The notes below the pieces were generated by a model. That model had not been told where the DNA came from, searched no databases, and was given only the letters and a program-made list of their open reading frames with translations. From Clostridia bacterium (GTDB taxonomy: Bacteria; Bacillota_A; Clostridia; Oscillospirales; CAG-272), in contig JAFSUU010000095.1 of NCBI GenBank assembly GCA_017445115.1, forward strand, positions 1 to 64,000: 64,000 nucleotides of DNA. The letters are read 5' to 3'. A program made the translations under genes and the position numbers. Each line of letters begins with the position of its first letter. Within the stretch, counting starts at the first letter, position 1. Positions 53,774-61,629 of this stretch are shown in pieces.

Positions 53774-55261
53774 ATGGAAACTAAAGAAACAAAAAGAAAA
53801 AGCGGAGTTCTGCTCCACATATCGTCGCTTTGGGGAGATTATTCCTGCGGCTCGTTCGGCAAGGCGGGACGCGAGTTCGTCGATTTTCTGAAGGACTGCG
53901 GATTCTCCCTCTGGCAGGTGCTTCCGTTCTGCCTTCCCGACGAGTACGAGTCGCCGTACAGCTCTTACAGCGTTTTCTCGGTCAACCCTTATTTCATAGA
54001 TCTTGAGCCGCTCTGCGACGTGGGGCTTGTCACTTACGACGAGCTGAAAGCGGCAAAGCAGGAGACGCCGTACGCTTGCGAGTTCAAACGGCTGAAGGAA
54101 GAGAGATTCGAGCTGCTCAAAAAGGCGGCGTCGAGATACCGCGGAGGAAAGGAGCTCGACGGGTTTTTCGCCGCGCATCCGGACACCGACACCTTCTGTC
54201 ACTTTATGGCGAAGAAGGCGACGAACGGCGGAAAGTCGTTCCTTGAGTGGACGACCGACAAAGAGGACAAAGAAGTCTATGAGACGTGGAGATTCATCTG
54301 CTACGTCTTCGTCCGCCAGTGGAAAGAACTCAAAAAATACGCCAACGACAACGGAATCGAGATCGTCGGCGACATACCGATATATCCTCAGCAGGACTGC
54401 GCGGAGGTCTGGGCTCATCCGGATCAGTTCCAGCTCGACGAGAACAAGAGAGCGCGCCGCGTCGCGGGAGTTCCGCCGGATTATTTCAGCGAGGACGGAC
54501 AGCTCTGGGGCAACCCGATCTACGACTGGGATAAGATGAAAGAGGACGGATACGCCTGGTGGCGTGCGAGAATGGCGTTCATGTGCGAGTTCTTCGACGG
54601 AATACGCATCGACCATTTCCGCGCCTTCGAGTCATACTATTCCTGCGATCCCGACGCGAAAAACGCGAGGGACGGCATCTGGACGAAGGGACCGGGCATG
54701 GATTTCATCAACGCGATGAAAGAAGTCTGCCGCAACAACTTCCTTATCGCCGAGGACCTCGGAATCATCACGGACGAGGTAAAAGCGCTCGTCGAGGAGA
54801 GCGGTTTCCCGGGCATGAGAGTCATGCAGTTCGGCTTCGACGGAGACCCGACGTCGCCTCACATTCCGTTCAACTATGAGAAAAACTGCATCGCGTACAC
54901 CGGCACTCACGACAACAACACGCTGCTCGGATACGTATTCGAGTGCGACGACGCGACCCGCCGCGATATGCTCTCGTACTGCGGATTCAACGGAGACTAC
55001 TGGAACTGCAAAGAAGCGTACGACGCGATCATCCGCACGCTGCTCGAATCTGCGGCGGACACGGTAATAATACCGCTTCAGGACATCCTTCTTTACGGCG
55101 CGGATACGAGAATGAATTCGCCCGGAGTCAAAGAGGGCAACTGGTGGTGGAGAGTCACTAAGGATCAGCTCTCGAAGGTCGACCGCGGACAGTACCGCCG
55201 CCTCAACAGACTCTTCGGCAGACTTCACGAGACGCCGGAAAAGGCGACGGGTAAAAAATGA
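53774..55261 (+). CDS. malQ: 4-alpha-glucanotransferase (amylomaltase, GH77)
   Basis: 495 residues, typical length. Moves maltodextrin segments between chains in the cytoplasm. SGVLLHISSLWGDYSCGSFG start, LPDEYESPYSSYSVFSVNP, nucleophile Asp in GIRIDHFRAFESYY, acid/base Glu in LIAEDLGIIT, and the third Asp in YTGTHDNNTLLG. Stop overlaps the msrA start (ATGA). Confidence 0.96.
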   Translation: METKETKRKSGVLLHISSLWGDYSCGSFGKAGREFVDFLKDCGFSLWQVLPFCLPDEYESPYSSYSVFSVNPYFIDLEPLCDVGLVTYDELKAAKQETPYACEFKRLKEERFELLKKAASRYRGGKELDGFFAAHPDTDTFCHFMAKKATNGGKSFLEWTTDKEDKEVYETWRFICYVFVRQWKELKKYANDNGIEIVGDIPIYPQQDCAEVWAHPDQFQLDENKRARRVAGVPPDYFSEDGQLWGNPIYDWDKMKEDGYAWWRARMAFMCEFFDGIRIDHFRAFESYYSCDPDAKNARDGIWTKGPGMDFINAMKEVCRNNFLIAEDLGIITDEVKALVEESGFPGMRVMQFGFDGDPTSPHIPFNYEKNCIAYTGTHDNNTLLGYVFECDDATRRDMLSYCGFNGDYWNCKEAYDAIIRTLLESAADTVIIPLQDILLYGADTRMNSPGVKEGNWWWRVTKDQLSKVDRGQYRRLNRLFGRLHETPEKATGKK

Positions 55262-55743
55262 GCGTTAAGTATGCGTATTTCGCCGGCGGGTGCTTCTGGT
55301 GCGTGACGCCGATATTCAAGATACAGCGCGGGGTAATTTCGGTCACTTCCGGCTTTTCCGGCGGCGACGAGAAAGATCCGTCCTATGAAGACGTCAAAGC
55401 TCAGAAGACAGGGCACCGCGAGACGGTGCGGATAGAGTACGACGACGCGGAAATAACGTACGAAAAGCTCCTCTCAATATTTTTGGCAAATGTCGATGTT
55501 TGCGACGGAGAGGGGCAGTATATCGACCGCGGAAGGTCGTACACGCTCGCGGTCTACTTCAACGGCGACGCCGAGAGGGCGGCTGCGGAACGGATGATAA
55601 AAGATCTCGAAGGCGAGACTTTCGTCGCCGTTGAGCCGTTCAAGTCGTTCTATCCCGCCGCGGAAGAGCACCAGGACTACTACCTCAAGAATCCGGAGGA
55701 TTTCGAGAGGGAGTTGCGCGAATCCGGAAGAATAAAAGAATGA
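55258..55743 (+). CDS. msrA: Peptide methionine-S-sulfoxide reductase MsrA
   Basis: 161 residues. Repairs oxidised methionine (S form). Active-site GGCFWCVTPIF near the start, later DRGRSYTLAVYF and EEHQDYYLKNP. Only the first catalytic Cys and its FWC partner are present, with no extra C-terminal Cys, so reduction probably depends on Cys12/Cys15 chemistry or an outside thiol. Translationally coupled to malQ, an unusual partner. Confidence 0.94.
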   Translation: MSVKYAYFAGGCFWCVTPIFKIQRGVISVTSGFSGGDEKDPSYEDVKAQKTGHRETVRIEYDDAEITYEKLLSIFLANVDVCDGEGQYIDRGRSYTLAVYFNGDAERAAAERMIKDLEGETFVAVEPFKSFYPAAEEHQDYYLKNPEDFERELRESGRIKE

Positions 55744-55748
55744 TACGG

Positions 55749-55788
55749 AAAGCGTTTTCGGCTTTTGCAGAAAACGCTTTCTTTTTCC
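55749..55788 (+). terminator. Terminator after msrA
   Basis: GAAAGCGTTTTC / GAAAACGCTTTC hairpin followed by TTTTTCC. Confidence 0.85.
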
Positions 55789-55796
55789 CTGAAATA

Positions 55797-55825
55797 TTGA
55801 AATCATATCCCCGGTGTGATATAAT
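55797..55825 (+). promoter_or_regulatory. Promoter of the M32 carboxypeptidase gene
   Basis: TTGAAA (55797-55802), 17 bases, TATAAT (55820-55825). Confidence 0.7.
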
Positions 55826-55858
55826 AGTATAGCGATAAATAGAACGGAGAACGCGAAA

Positions 55859-57361
55859 ATGGATGAAATAACTTCAAAAAATCTGAAGACAGTATACGAC
55901 TCGCTCGACGAAGCGAACAAGTATTATCACGCCGCGGGCGTGGTCGATTTCGACCTCGAAACGATCTGTCCCTCCGCCGCGATGGAGAAGCAGGGCGAGT
56001 GCACGGCTTTTCTTTCCACGGAAGGGTATAAGATCCTGAAAAGAGACAGCTTTATTTCCGCCGCGGAAGAACTGTACGCCGGGAAAGAAGAGCTCGATCC
56101 GCTTGACCGCGAGCTCGCGGACGTGCTTCACAGAGACTATCTCAAAACGAAGAATATCACGCCGGAATTCAATCACGAGATACGTATGACGATGAACAAG
56201 GCGTATATCGACTGGCTCGAAGCGAAGGAAAAATCGGATTTTTCCGTCTTCGCGCCATCTCTCAAAAAGGTTTCGGATATTCGCTTGAAAGAGATGTTTC
56301 TCCGCGAGGAAGGTCCTGACGATCCTTACGACAGGATGCTCTCGGACTTCGAGCGCGGCATGACGTCGGAGAAGATCGACGAGGTGTTCGGAGCCTGCAA
56401 AGAGAGACTTCTGCCGATGCTTGATAAGATCAAAAAGAGCAAAAAGCGCATCAGACGCGACTTTATGAGCAGGCTTGTATCGGACGAAGCGCAAAAGAAG
56501 CTCGCCTCATATCTTCTGAACACGATCGGCTACGACTTTACGCGCGGCGCGTTCACGACGACGGAGCATCCGTTCACCACCGACATCGCGAGAAACGATA
56601 TAAGAGTCACGACGCACTATTATCCCGACGCTTTCGCGTCGAGTATGTATTCGATAATCCACGAGGGCGGTCACGCGATCTTCGGCCAGAATCAGCCCGG
56701 CGAGCATTTCGATCACTACGTCGACAACAGAATGACGATGGGTATGCACGAATCCGTATCGAGATTCTATGAGAACAGGATCGGCAGGAGCAGACCGTTT
56801 ATAAAACTCGTCTTTCCAAAGATGAAAGAGATTCTCGGCGTGCTTGACGACGTGACGGAAGAGGAGCTTTACGAGGCGGTGAATATCGTCGAGCCGTCGC
56901 TCATCCGCACGGAAGCGGACGAATTCACGTACACTCTCCACATCATAATCAGATACGAGCTTGAAAAAGAGATAGTGAGGGGAGCCGACCTCTCAAAGCT
57001 TCCCGGGATGTGGTCCGACAAATACTTTGAGTACCTCGGGATCCGTCCGTCGTGCGACAGAGACGGAGTCCTTCAGGACGTCCACTGGTCGGGCGGCTTC
57101 GGATATTTCCCGACGTACGCCCTCGGAAATATGTATAACGCGATGTATTACGACCGCATGAAGAAGGAACTCGATATCGGCGCGGCGCTGGAGTCCGGCG
57201 ACTTTGCTTCGATAAACGGATGGATGGCGAAGAACGTCTTTGCAAAGGCGAATATCCTTCCCGCTGACGTGTGGATAAAGGATATCACGGGACGCAACTT
57301 CACTCCGGACGATTTTCTTGACTATCTCGAGGAAAAATACGGCGAAATTTACGGTCTGTAA
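55859..57361 (+). CDS. M32-family zinc carboxypeptidase (Taq type)
   Basis: 500 residues, full length for M32. Removes C-terminal residues from peptides in the cytoplasm. Zinc motif HEGGH (268-272), followed by the third-ligand helix MHESVSRFYENRIGRS; other family marks are TTHYYPDAF and GDLSKLPGMW-like GADLSKLPGMWSDKYFEYLG. Normal M32 enzymes read HEAGH or HEGGH, so the site is intact. Own promoter and single gene. Confidence 0.95.
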   Translation: MDEITSKNLKTVYDSLDEANKYYHAAGVVDFDLETICPSAAMEKQGECTAFLSTEGYKILKRDSFISAAEELYAGKEELDPLDRELADVLHRDYLKTKNITPEFNHEIRMTMNKAYIDWLEAKEKSDFSVFAPSLKKVSDIRLKEMFLREEGPDDPYDRMLSDFERGMTSEKIDEVFGACKERLLPMLDKIKKSKKRIRRDFMSRLVSDEAQKKLASYLLNTIGYDFTRGAFTTTEHPFTTDIARNDIRVTTHYYPDAFASSMYSIIHEGGHAIFGQNQPGEHFDHYVDNRMTMGMHESVSRFYENRIGRSRPFIKLVFPKMKEILGVLDDVTEEELYEAVNIVEPSLIRTEADEFTYTLHIIIRYELEKEIVRGADLSKLPGMWSDKYFEYLGIRPSCDRDGVLQDVHWSGGFGYFPTYALGNMYNAMYYDRMKKELDIGAALESGDFASINGWMAKNVFAKANILPADVWIKDITGRNFTPDDFLDYLEEKYGEIYGL

Positions 57362-57372
57362 GAGTTATTACG

Positions 57373-57401
57373 TTGACAGCCGGTGTGAACTGTGATAACA
57401 T
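57373..57401 (+). promoter_or_regulatory. Promoter of the zinc-ribbon membrane protein gene
   Basis: TTGACA (57373-57378), 17 bases, TAACAT (57396-57401). Confidence 0.65.
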
Positions 57402-57440
57402 CAATGCAAGTATAAATGTATTCGGAAAGGCGGCAACATT

Positions 57441-58055
57441 ATGAAATATTGTATTAACTGCGGCGCGCCCGTTGAAAGCGGCGCGAAATTCTGCACGAGC
57501 TGCGGCGCACGCGTCGGCGGAGCGGAGAGCGGCGGACAGCAGAATCAATACGGACAGAATAATTATCAGCAAAACACTTATCAGCAGAATCAATACGGAC
57601 AGAATAACTATCAGCAAAACGCTTATCGGCAGGATCCGTACGGAAATCAGTACGGAAATCAGCAGTACGGCACTCCCGTGAACGGTATCAGCTTCGGGCA
57701 GAAGAATATCGCCGTCGCGATAATCCTCTCGATCGTCACCTGCGGCATCTACTCCCTTATATGGTTTGTGAATCTGGTCGACCAGGTCAACGAGGCGAGC
57801 GACAATCAGAACGGAATGTCCGGCGGAATGACGCTCCTTCTCACTATCGTGACCTGCGGTATTTACGGTATCTACTGGTTCTACAAAGCGGGAGAACTCA
57901 TAAACGTCGCTAAAGAACGCTGCGGAATGCAGGTCGAATCGAGCACACCCGTTATCTATCTTGTCCTTTACATAGTCTTTTCGATCGTCGCCTACGCGCT
58001 CCTTCAGTACGAGCTTAACAAGATCGCCGAGTATCACGGCGCTCCCAAAGCGTAA
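57441..58055 (+). CDS. Zinc-ribbon, Gln/Asn/Tyr-rich, DUF4234-like membrane protein
   Basis: 204 residues. Residues 1-25 are a zinc ribbon (CINCGAPV, CTSCGARV). Residues 28-76 are almost only Gln, Asn, Tyr and Gly, built from repeats such as QYGQNNYQQN. Then three to four membrane helices from about 85: the paired TCGIYSLIWF and TCGIYGIYWF motifs are typical of DUF4234. Function unknown; the plan of ribbon plus disordered tail plus small membrane domain is frequent in gut Clostridia. Stop and next start overlap as TAATG. Confidence 0.85.
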   Translation: MKYCINCGAPVESGAKFCTSCGARVGGAESGGQQNQYGQNNYQQNTYQQNQYGQNNYQQNAYRQDPYGNQYGNQQYGTPVNGISFGQKNIAVAIILSIVTCGIYSLIWFVNLVDQVNEASDNQNGMSGGMTLLLTIVTCGIYGIYWFYKAGELINVAKERCGMQVESSTPVIYLVLYIVFSIVAYALLQYELNKIAEYHGAPKA

Positions 58056-58423
58056 TGGCAAAGCGAAGAAAAAAAGTCATATTCGTCGCCCTGATCCTCG
58101 TCGGGATCGGGGCGGCTTATGCTGTATTCTACCGCCTGACCGGCTTCGGGATCCCCTGCGTTTTCCATCTCATAACGGGGCTTGACTGCCCGGGATGCGG
58201 CTCGACGCGGATGTTCGTTTCCATAACGAAGCTCGAATTTGCCGAAGCGTTTCACTACAATCCGGCGGTCTTCTGTATGCTCCCGCTTATGATAGCCGTC
58301 GCGGCGAGATACATATATCTGTATATCAGATACGGCAGATTCAGAGACAAATGGGCGGATCGCGCCGTGTGGGCGATGATAGCGGTCCTGCTCGTTTTCG
58401 GAGTTCTCAGAAACGTGCTGTAA
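58055..58423 (+). CDS. DUF2752-family small membrane protein
   Basis: 122 residues with three membrane helices (about 8-28, 70-92, 103-120). The family mark is present: TGLDCPGCGSTRMFVSITKLEFAEAF... with NPAVF, i.e. C-P-G-C-G-x-T-R at about 46-53. Function unknown. Translationally coupled (TAATG) to the DUF4234-like gene, so the two probably work together in the membrane. Confidence 0.87.
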   Translation: MAKRRKKVIFVALILVGIGAAYAVFYRLTGFGIPCVFHLITGLDCPGCGSTRMFVSITKLEFAEAFHYNPAVFCMLPLMIAVAARYIYLYIRYGRFRDKWADRAVWAMIAVLLVFGVLRNVL

Positions 58424-58460
58424 AGGTCTTGAAGTTCAAGGCCTTTTTGTTTTGCAAAGA

Positions 58461-58490
58461 TTGACAAACCGCATTTCGTTTTGTTATAAT
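58461..58490 (+). promoter_or_regulatory. Promoter upstream of the GtrA remnant and activase
   Basis: TTGACA (58461-58466), 18 bases, TATAAT (58485-58490). Confidence 0.7.
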
Positions 58491-58528
58491 AAATCGAATA
58501 CTATTATTTAAGTTTATCGGAGTATGAG

Positions 58529-58651
58529 TTGAAAAACTTTTTGATGCTTGTTAAATCCGCGCTCTTTTCCTTGAGCGCGGGACTCATCCGGATCGGCTCT
58601 TTTACGTTTCTGACGACGCGGGCGGACGGCGGGGCTGATCAAAGCCGGTGA
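58529..58651 (+). pseudogene. Truncated GtrA-family membrane protein gene (40 codons)
   Basis: A TTG start with CGGAG in front opens a 40-codon frame that ends at TGA overlapping the GTG start of the next gene (GTGA). The peptide, with SALFSLSAGLIRIGSFTFL at positions 10-28, matches the first membrane helix of GtrA-type flippase-like proteins, which normally run to 120-150 residues with four helices. The last dozen residues (RADGGADQSR) do not fit the family. It looks like a gene whose middle and end were deleted, leaving its promoter and start to drive the activase. It could also be a new small coupled membrane peptide. Confidence 0.55.
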
Positions 58652-59553
58652 CCGATTTGAAACTGTCATATTTCAATATTCAGAGATTCTGCCTTCAGGA
58701 CGGACCGGGCATCAGAACTGCGATCTTTCTGAAAGGATGCCCGCTGAGGTGCGTCTGGTGCCACAATCCCGAGGGGCAGTCGTTTGACGCGGAGCTTATG
58801 TTCCGGCCGGACAGGTGCACCGGATGCGGACGCTGCCTCGGACTGTGCGACGCGAGATACACGGACGGCGGCAAGGTCACCGTCGACAGAGAACTCTGCA
58901 CCGCGTGCGGAAAGTGCGTGGAGCCTTGTCTTTCGGACTGCAGCGAGATCTGCGGAAAGACGGGGGAGGCTGACGCGCTTTATGAGATTCTGAAACGGGA
59001 CGAGCCGTTTTTTGAAGAGTCCGGCGGAGGGATCACCGTCTCGGGCGGCGAACCGCTCTCCCAGCCCGACGGAGTGCTGCGCCTCGCTGAGAGAGCGAAA
59101 CGTGACGGCGTCGGATTTGCCGTCGAGACCTCGGGCTATTGCGATGAGAACGTGCTTTGCGAGCTGAAAGAGCTCGGAACTCTGTTCCTCTACGATATCA
59201 AAGGCGTCGACAGGGAACTGCATATCAAAAATACCGGGGTATCTAACGAAAAGATATTCCGTAATCTCGAAATGCTGACAGATCTTTGCGCTGACGTCAT
59301 TTTGAGGCTCCCGCTCGTTCCGGGGTTCAACGACTCGGAAGAGGCGCTCTCGTCTCTTGCGGCGTTTCTCGGAAGATTCTCCGGGAAGGTGCGGCGCGCG
59401 GAGATAATGCCGTATCATCGGATCGGTCTCGGAAAATACGCGGCGCTCGGGCGCGGAAACGAAAGCTTAAAAGGGATCCCCGACGGAAAGAATATGTGTG
59501 AAAGGTGGCTCGCGGCGCTCGGCGGCGCGGGCGTTGAAATAATTTCGAATTGA
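58648..59553 (+). CDS. Glycyl-radical enzyme activating protein (radical SAM)
   Basis: 301 residues. Radical SAM cluster motif CPLRCVWCHNPEG (C-x3-C-x2-C at about 31-38), then two ferredoxin-type clusters CTGCGRCLGLC and CTACGKCVEPC, and GGGITVSGGEPL. This is the layout of activases of pyruvate formate-lyase-like glycyl-radical enzymes (not the short PflA, which lacks the ferredoxin insert). It makes the glycyl radical on a partner enzyme by cleaving SAM. No glycyl-radical enzyme gene lies nearby. The GTG start overlaps the GtrA remnant stop; a TTG at 58657 is an alternative. Confidence 0.92.
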   Translation: MTDLKLSYFNIQRFCLQDGPGIRTAIFLKGCPLRCVWCHNPEGQSFDAELMFRPDRCTGCGRCLGLCDARYTDGGKVTVDRELCTACGKCVEPCLSDCSEICGKTGEADALYEILKRDEPFFEESGGGITVSGGEPLSQPDGVLRLAERAKRDGVGFAVETSGYCDENVLCELKELGTLFLYDIKGVDRELHIKNTGVSNEKIFRNLEMLTDLCADVILRLPLVPGFNDSEEALSSLAAFLGRFSGKVRRAEIMPYHRIGLGKYAALGRGNESLKGIPDGKNMCERWLAALGGAGVEIISN

Positions 59554-59562
59554 GGCGGCATC

Positions 59563-60231
59563 ATGTACGTCAGAATATATACCGCGGACGTTGACTGTCT
59601 CGGGGACGGAGAACTGTTTTCGAAGGCTTACCGGTCCGCGCCGTCTGAAAGGCGCGAAAAAGTCGACAGGCTCCGCTTTGCCCGCGACAAAAGGCTTTCT
59701 CTCGGCGCAGGCGCTCTTGTTAAGATCGCGCTTGAAAAAGCGGGACTTGAGGGATGCGGCGTCGGGTACGGCGAAAACGGAAAGCCGTACGTCAAGGGAT
59801 CGAACGATCTGTTCATCAGCATTTCTCATTCCGGTTCCGCGGCGATGTGCGCTCTGTCCGACGTTCCCGTCGGATGCGACGTCGAGAAAAAGGGAAACGC
59901 GGACTTAAAGATCGCAAAGCGGTTCTTTTCGCCGGAAGAGAACGAATATATAAACTCGGCGGAGGATTCTGCCGGCGCGATTTATAAGATATGGACGAGA
60001 AAAGAGAGCTTTCTCAAAGCGACCGGGCTCGGCTTCACGGTAACTGCAAATTCATTTTCGACCGCCGGCGGCGCCGTGAGGACGGAGCTTTTCCCAGGCG
60101 AGTGGAGCGTTTTTGATATCGATACATTCGACGGATACGCCGCGGCGTTCTGCGTCCGCGGGGAGACCGCGCCGGAAGTATTTGAGGAGAAAATATTTCT
60201 CGACTCGTATTTCGCGGATCAAAAGAGGTAA
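59563..60231 (+). CDS. 4'-phosphopantetheinyl transferase, Sfp type
   Basis: 222 residues. Attaches phosphopantetheine from CoA to a carrier protein. Motifs: GKPYVKG, FISISHSG, VGCDVEKKG (Mg-binding Asp and Glu), FFSPEENEYI and WTRKESFLKATGLG. Sfp-size enzymes often serve peptide or polyketide synthases, but may also be the only PPTase in some Clostridia. No carrier-protein gene is near. Nine bases after the activase gene. Confidence 0.93.
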   Translation: MYVRIYTADVDCLGDGELFSKAYRSAPSERREKVDRLRFARDKRLSLGAGALVKIALEKAGLEGCGVGYGENGKPYVKGSNDLFISISHSGSAAMCALSDVPVGCDVEKKGNADLKIAKRFFSPEENEYINSAEDSAGAIYKIWTRKESFLKATGLGFTVTANSFSTAGGAVRTELFPGEWSVFDIDTFDGYAAAFCVRGETAPEVFEEKIFLDSYFADQKR

Positions 60232-60233
60232 TT

Positions 60234-61085
60234 ATGAAAAAGAGTAAAAGCGTGATAACGGAAACGGACCGCAACAGAACTCAGGATATGAGCGCCGTCG
60301 CCGAGTACAACGGTGAGAAATCGAACAGAGCAAAGCTCGTCGAATTCGTCGGCGACGACTACGACGACACCCCGGTGAAGGACAACAGCGTCGCGGGAAG
60401 AGCGGGGAATTTCTGGTATCACTATAAGTGGCATACGATCATAATAGCCGCCATCCTCATTATTGTCGGCGTCGGTGTTTCTCAGATGGTGAGAAACGCG
60501 TCCGAGAAGACCGACCTCTCCGTCGTTTACGCGGGACCGGCGAGCATCCATTCGCGCGAAGCCGAGGATCTGAAAGATGTGCTCTCCGACATACTGTCGG
60601 TCGATCTCAACAGCGACGGGGCGAAAAGGGTATACCTTTATTCGATACGCTGCCTCTCTGCCGATCAGATCGCGCTCATAAAAGAAGAGGCGAAGAAAAA
60701 CGGATCGGACGCGGGGATCAACGAAGCGGACAACCGTAAGAATTACGAAGCGTTCTCCGACCTCGTTTTCACGGGGGAATGCGGATTGATGTTCCTCGAC
60801 GGATCTCTTTACAATACGGTGAAGGACGCGGGAGGACTTGACAAACTGACCGACGCTCTCGGCTTTGAACCGGACAGATCTTTCGACGGCTACGGGATCA
60901 GACTGTGCGACATACCGGCGTACGAAATATACGATGAATTAGAGGTGATGCCGGCTGAAACGATAGTTTGCCTGAGGTCGATTTCCACCGCCGGAGGAGT
61001 GATGATTTCCGAGCGCGAAGCGAAGTACAATCACACTGCCGGAGTAAGGCTTCTGAGGGACCTTCTGGCGGTATCTGAAAAGTGA
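60234..61085 (+). CDS. Unknown single-pass membrane protein
   Basis: 283 residues: hydrophilic, acidic cytoplasmic N-terminus (1-62), membrane helix (about 66-86, HTIIIAAILIIVGVGVSQMV), then an extracellular domain of about 195 residues with alternating strands and helices (LSVVYAGPASI, RVYLYSIRCLSADQIALI, ECGLMFLDGSLYNTV). I know no family for it. It starts two bases after the PPTase stop and closes the activase-PPTase transcript. Confidence 0.75.
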   Translation: MKKSKSVITETDRNRTQDMSAVAEYNGEKSNRAKLVEFVGDDYDDTPVKDNSVAGRAGNFWYHYKWHTIIIAAILIIVGVGVSQMVRNASEKTDLSVVYAGPASIHSREAEDLKDVLSDILSVDLNSDGAKRVYLYSIRCLSADQIALIKEEAKKNGSDAGINEADNRKNYEAFSDLVFTGECGLMFLDGSLYNTVKDAGGLDKLTDALGFEPDRSFDGYGIRLCDIPAYEIYDELEVMPAETIVCLRSISTAGGVMISEREAKYNHTAGVRLLRDLLAVSEK

Positions 61086-61186
61086 CGCAATCCCCTGCGG
61101 TTATAGGCTTTTGCCGAACTTTTAGTTCTTGACATACTGCACAAAAAAGGTCTGAAAAATACTCCATAAATTGACCTAAATAATTC

Positions 61187-61215
61187 TTGACAAAATTCGA
61201 CCCTTGATGTATCAT
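61187..61215 (+). promoter_or_regulatory. Promoter of the nucleoside importer operon
   Basis: TTGACA (61187-61192), 17 bases, TATCAT (61210-61215), about 60 bases before the riboswitch. Confidence 0.7.
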
Positions 61216-61278
61216 AATACTGTCGAAAGTATTTGTTCCCGCCGAGGGAAAAATGGTTTCGGCAAAATATTTTAACAG

Positions 61279-61347
61279 TGTCGATATATCTCAAATAATT
61301 GGTTTTGAAGTTTCTACCCGGCGCCGTAAACGTCCGGACTATCGATG
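61279..61347 (+). promoter_or_regulatory. Purine riboswitch aptamer, guanine class
   Basis: The conserved three-way junction is visible: P1 TCGATA (61281-61286) with TATCGA (61340-61345); P2 TCAAA/TTTTGA with loop TAATTGG; J2/3 GTTTCTACC; P3 CGG../..CCG with loop CCGTAAA; J3/1 GACTAT. The specificity base (position 74 in B. subtilis xpt) is C, which pairs with guanine or hypoxanthine; adenine types have U. It precedes a nucleoside receptor and ABC ATPase, matching known targets of this RNA. Confidence 0.93.
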
Positions 61348-61388
61348 CAAAAGACGGTATAGGATAACTGTTTGTTTCCGTGCCGCCG

Positions 61389-61397
61389 GCATCGGTG
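61389..61397 (+). promoter_or_regulatory. Antiterminator strand of the riboswitch
   Basis: GCATCGGTG can pair along all nine bases (two of them G-U) with TATCGATGC at 61340-61348, the 3' side of aptamer P1. This pairing would use up the first bases of the terminator stem. Ligand holds P1 closed, frees this strand and lets the terminator form: an OFF switch. Confidence 0.75.
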
Positions 61398-61423
61398 AAA
61401 CTTCGGTTTCACCTTTTGTTTTT
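61394..61423 (+). terminator. Riboswitch-controlled terminator
   Basis: GGTGAAAC TTCG GTTTCACC with a UUCG tetraloop, then TTTTGTTTTT. It lies about 200 bases before the receptor gene. The stretch 61424-61629 holds no gene; a longer GC hairpin (CCGCAC...GTGCGG, about 61532-61560) lies before the ribosome-binding site. Confidence 0.9.
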
Positions 61424-61629
61424 GATCTGCCGATGCGGAGAGGACGCAGAAATGAGAGCTTTTTCCATCGTTCTTAAATATTGTATGACCCTTACTGCGC
61501 CCGCCTTCTACAACAGTACAACTGCCGCACACTGACTCGCACGAAAAGTCCCGGTGCGGCTTTAATATTTGTTTACGGTGCCAAACGGCAAGTAAAATAT
61601 AAAGCTAATTTTTGATTTGGAGGAAAATC

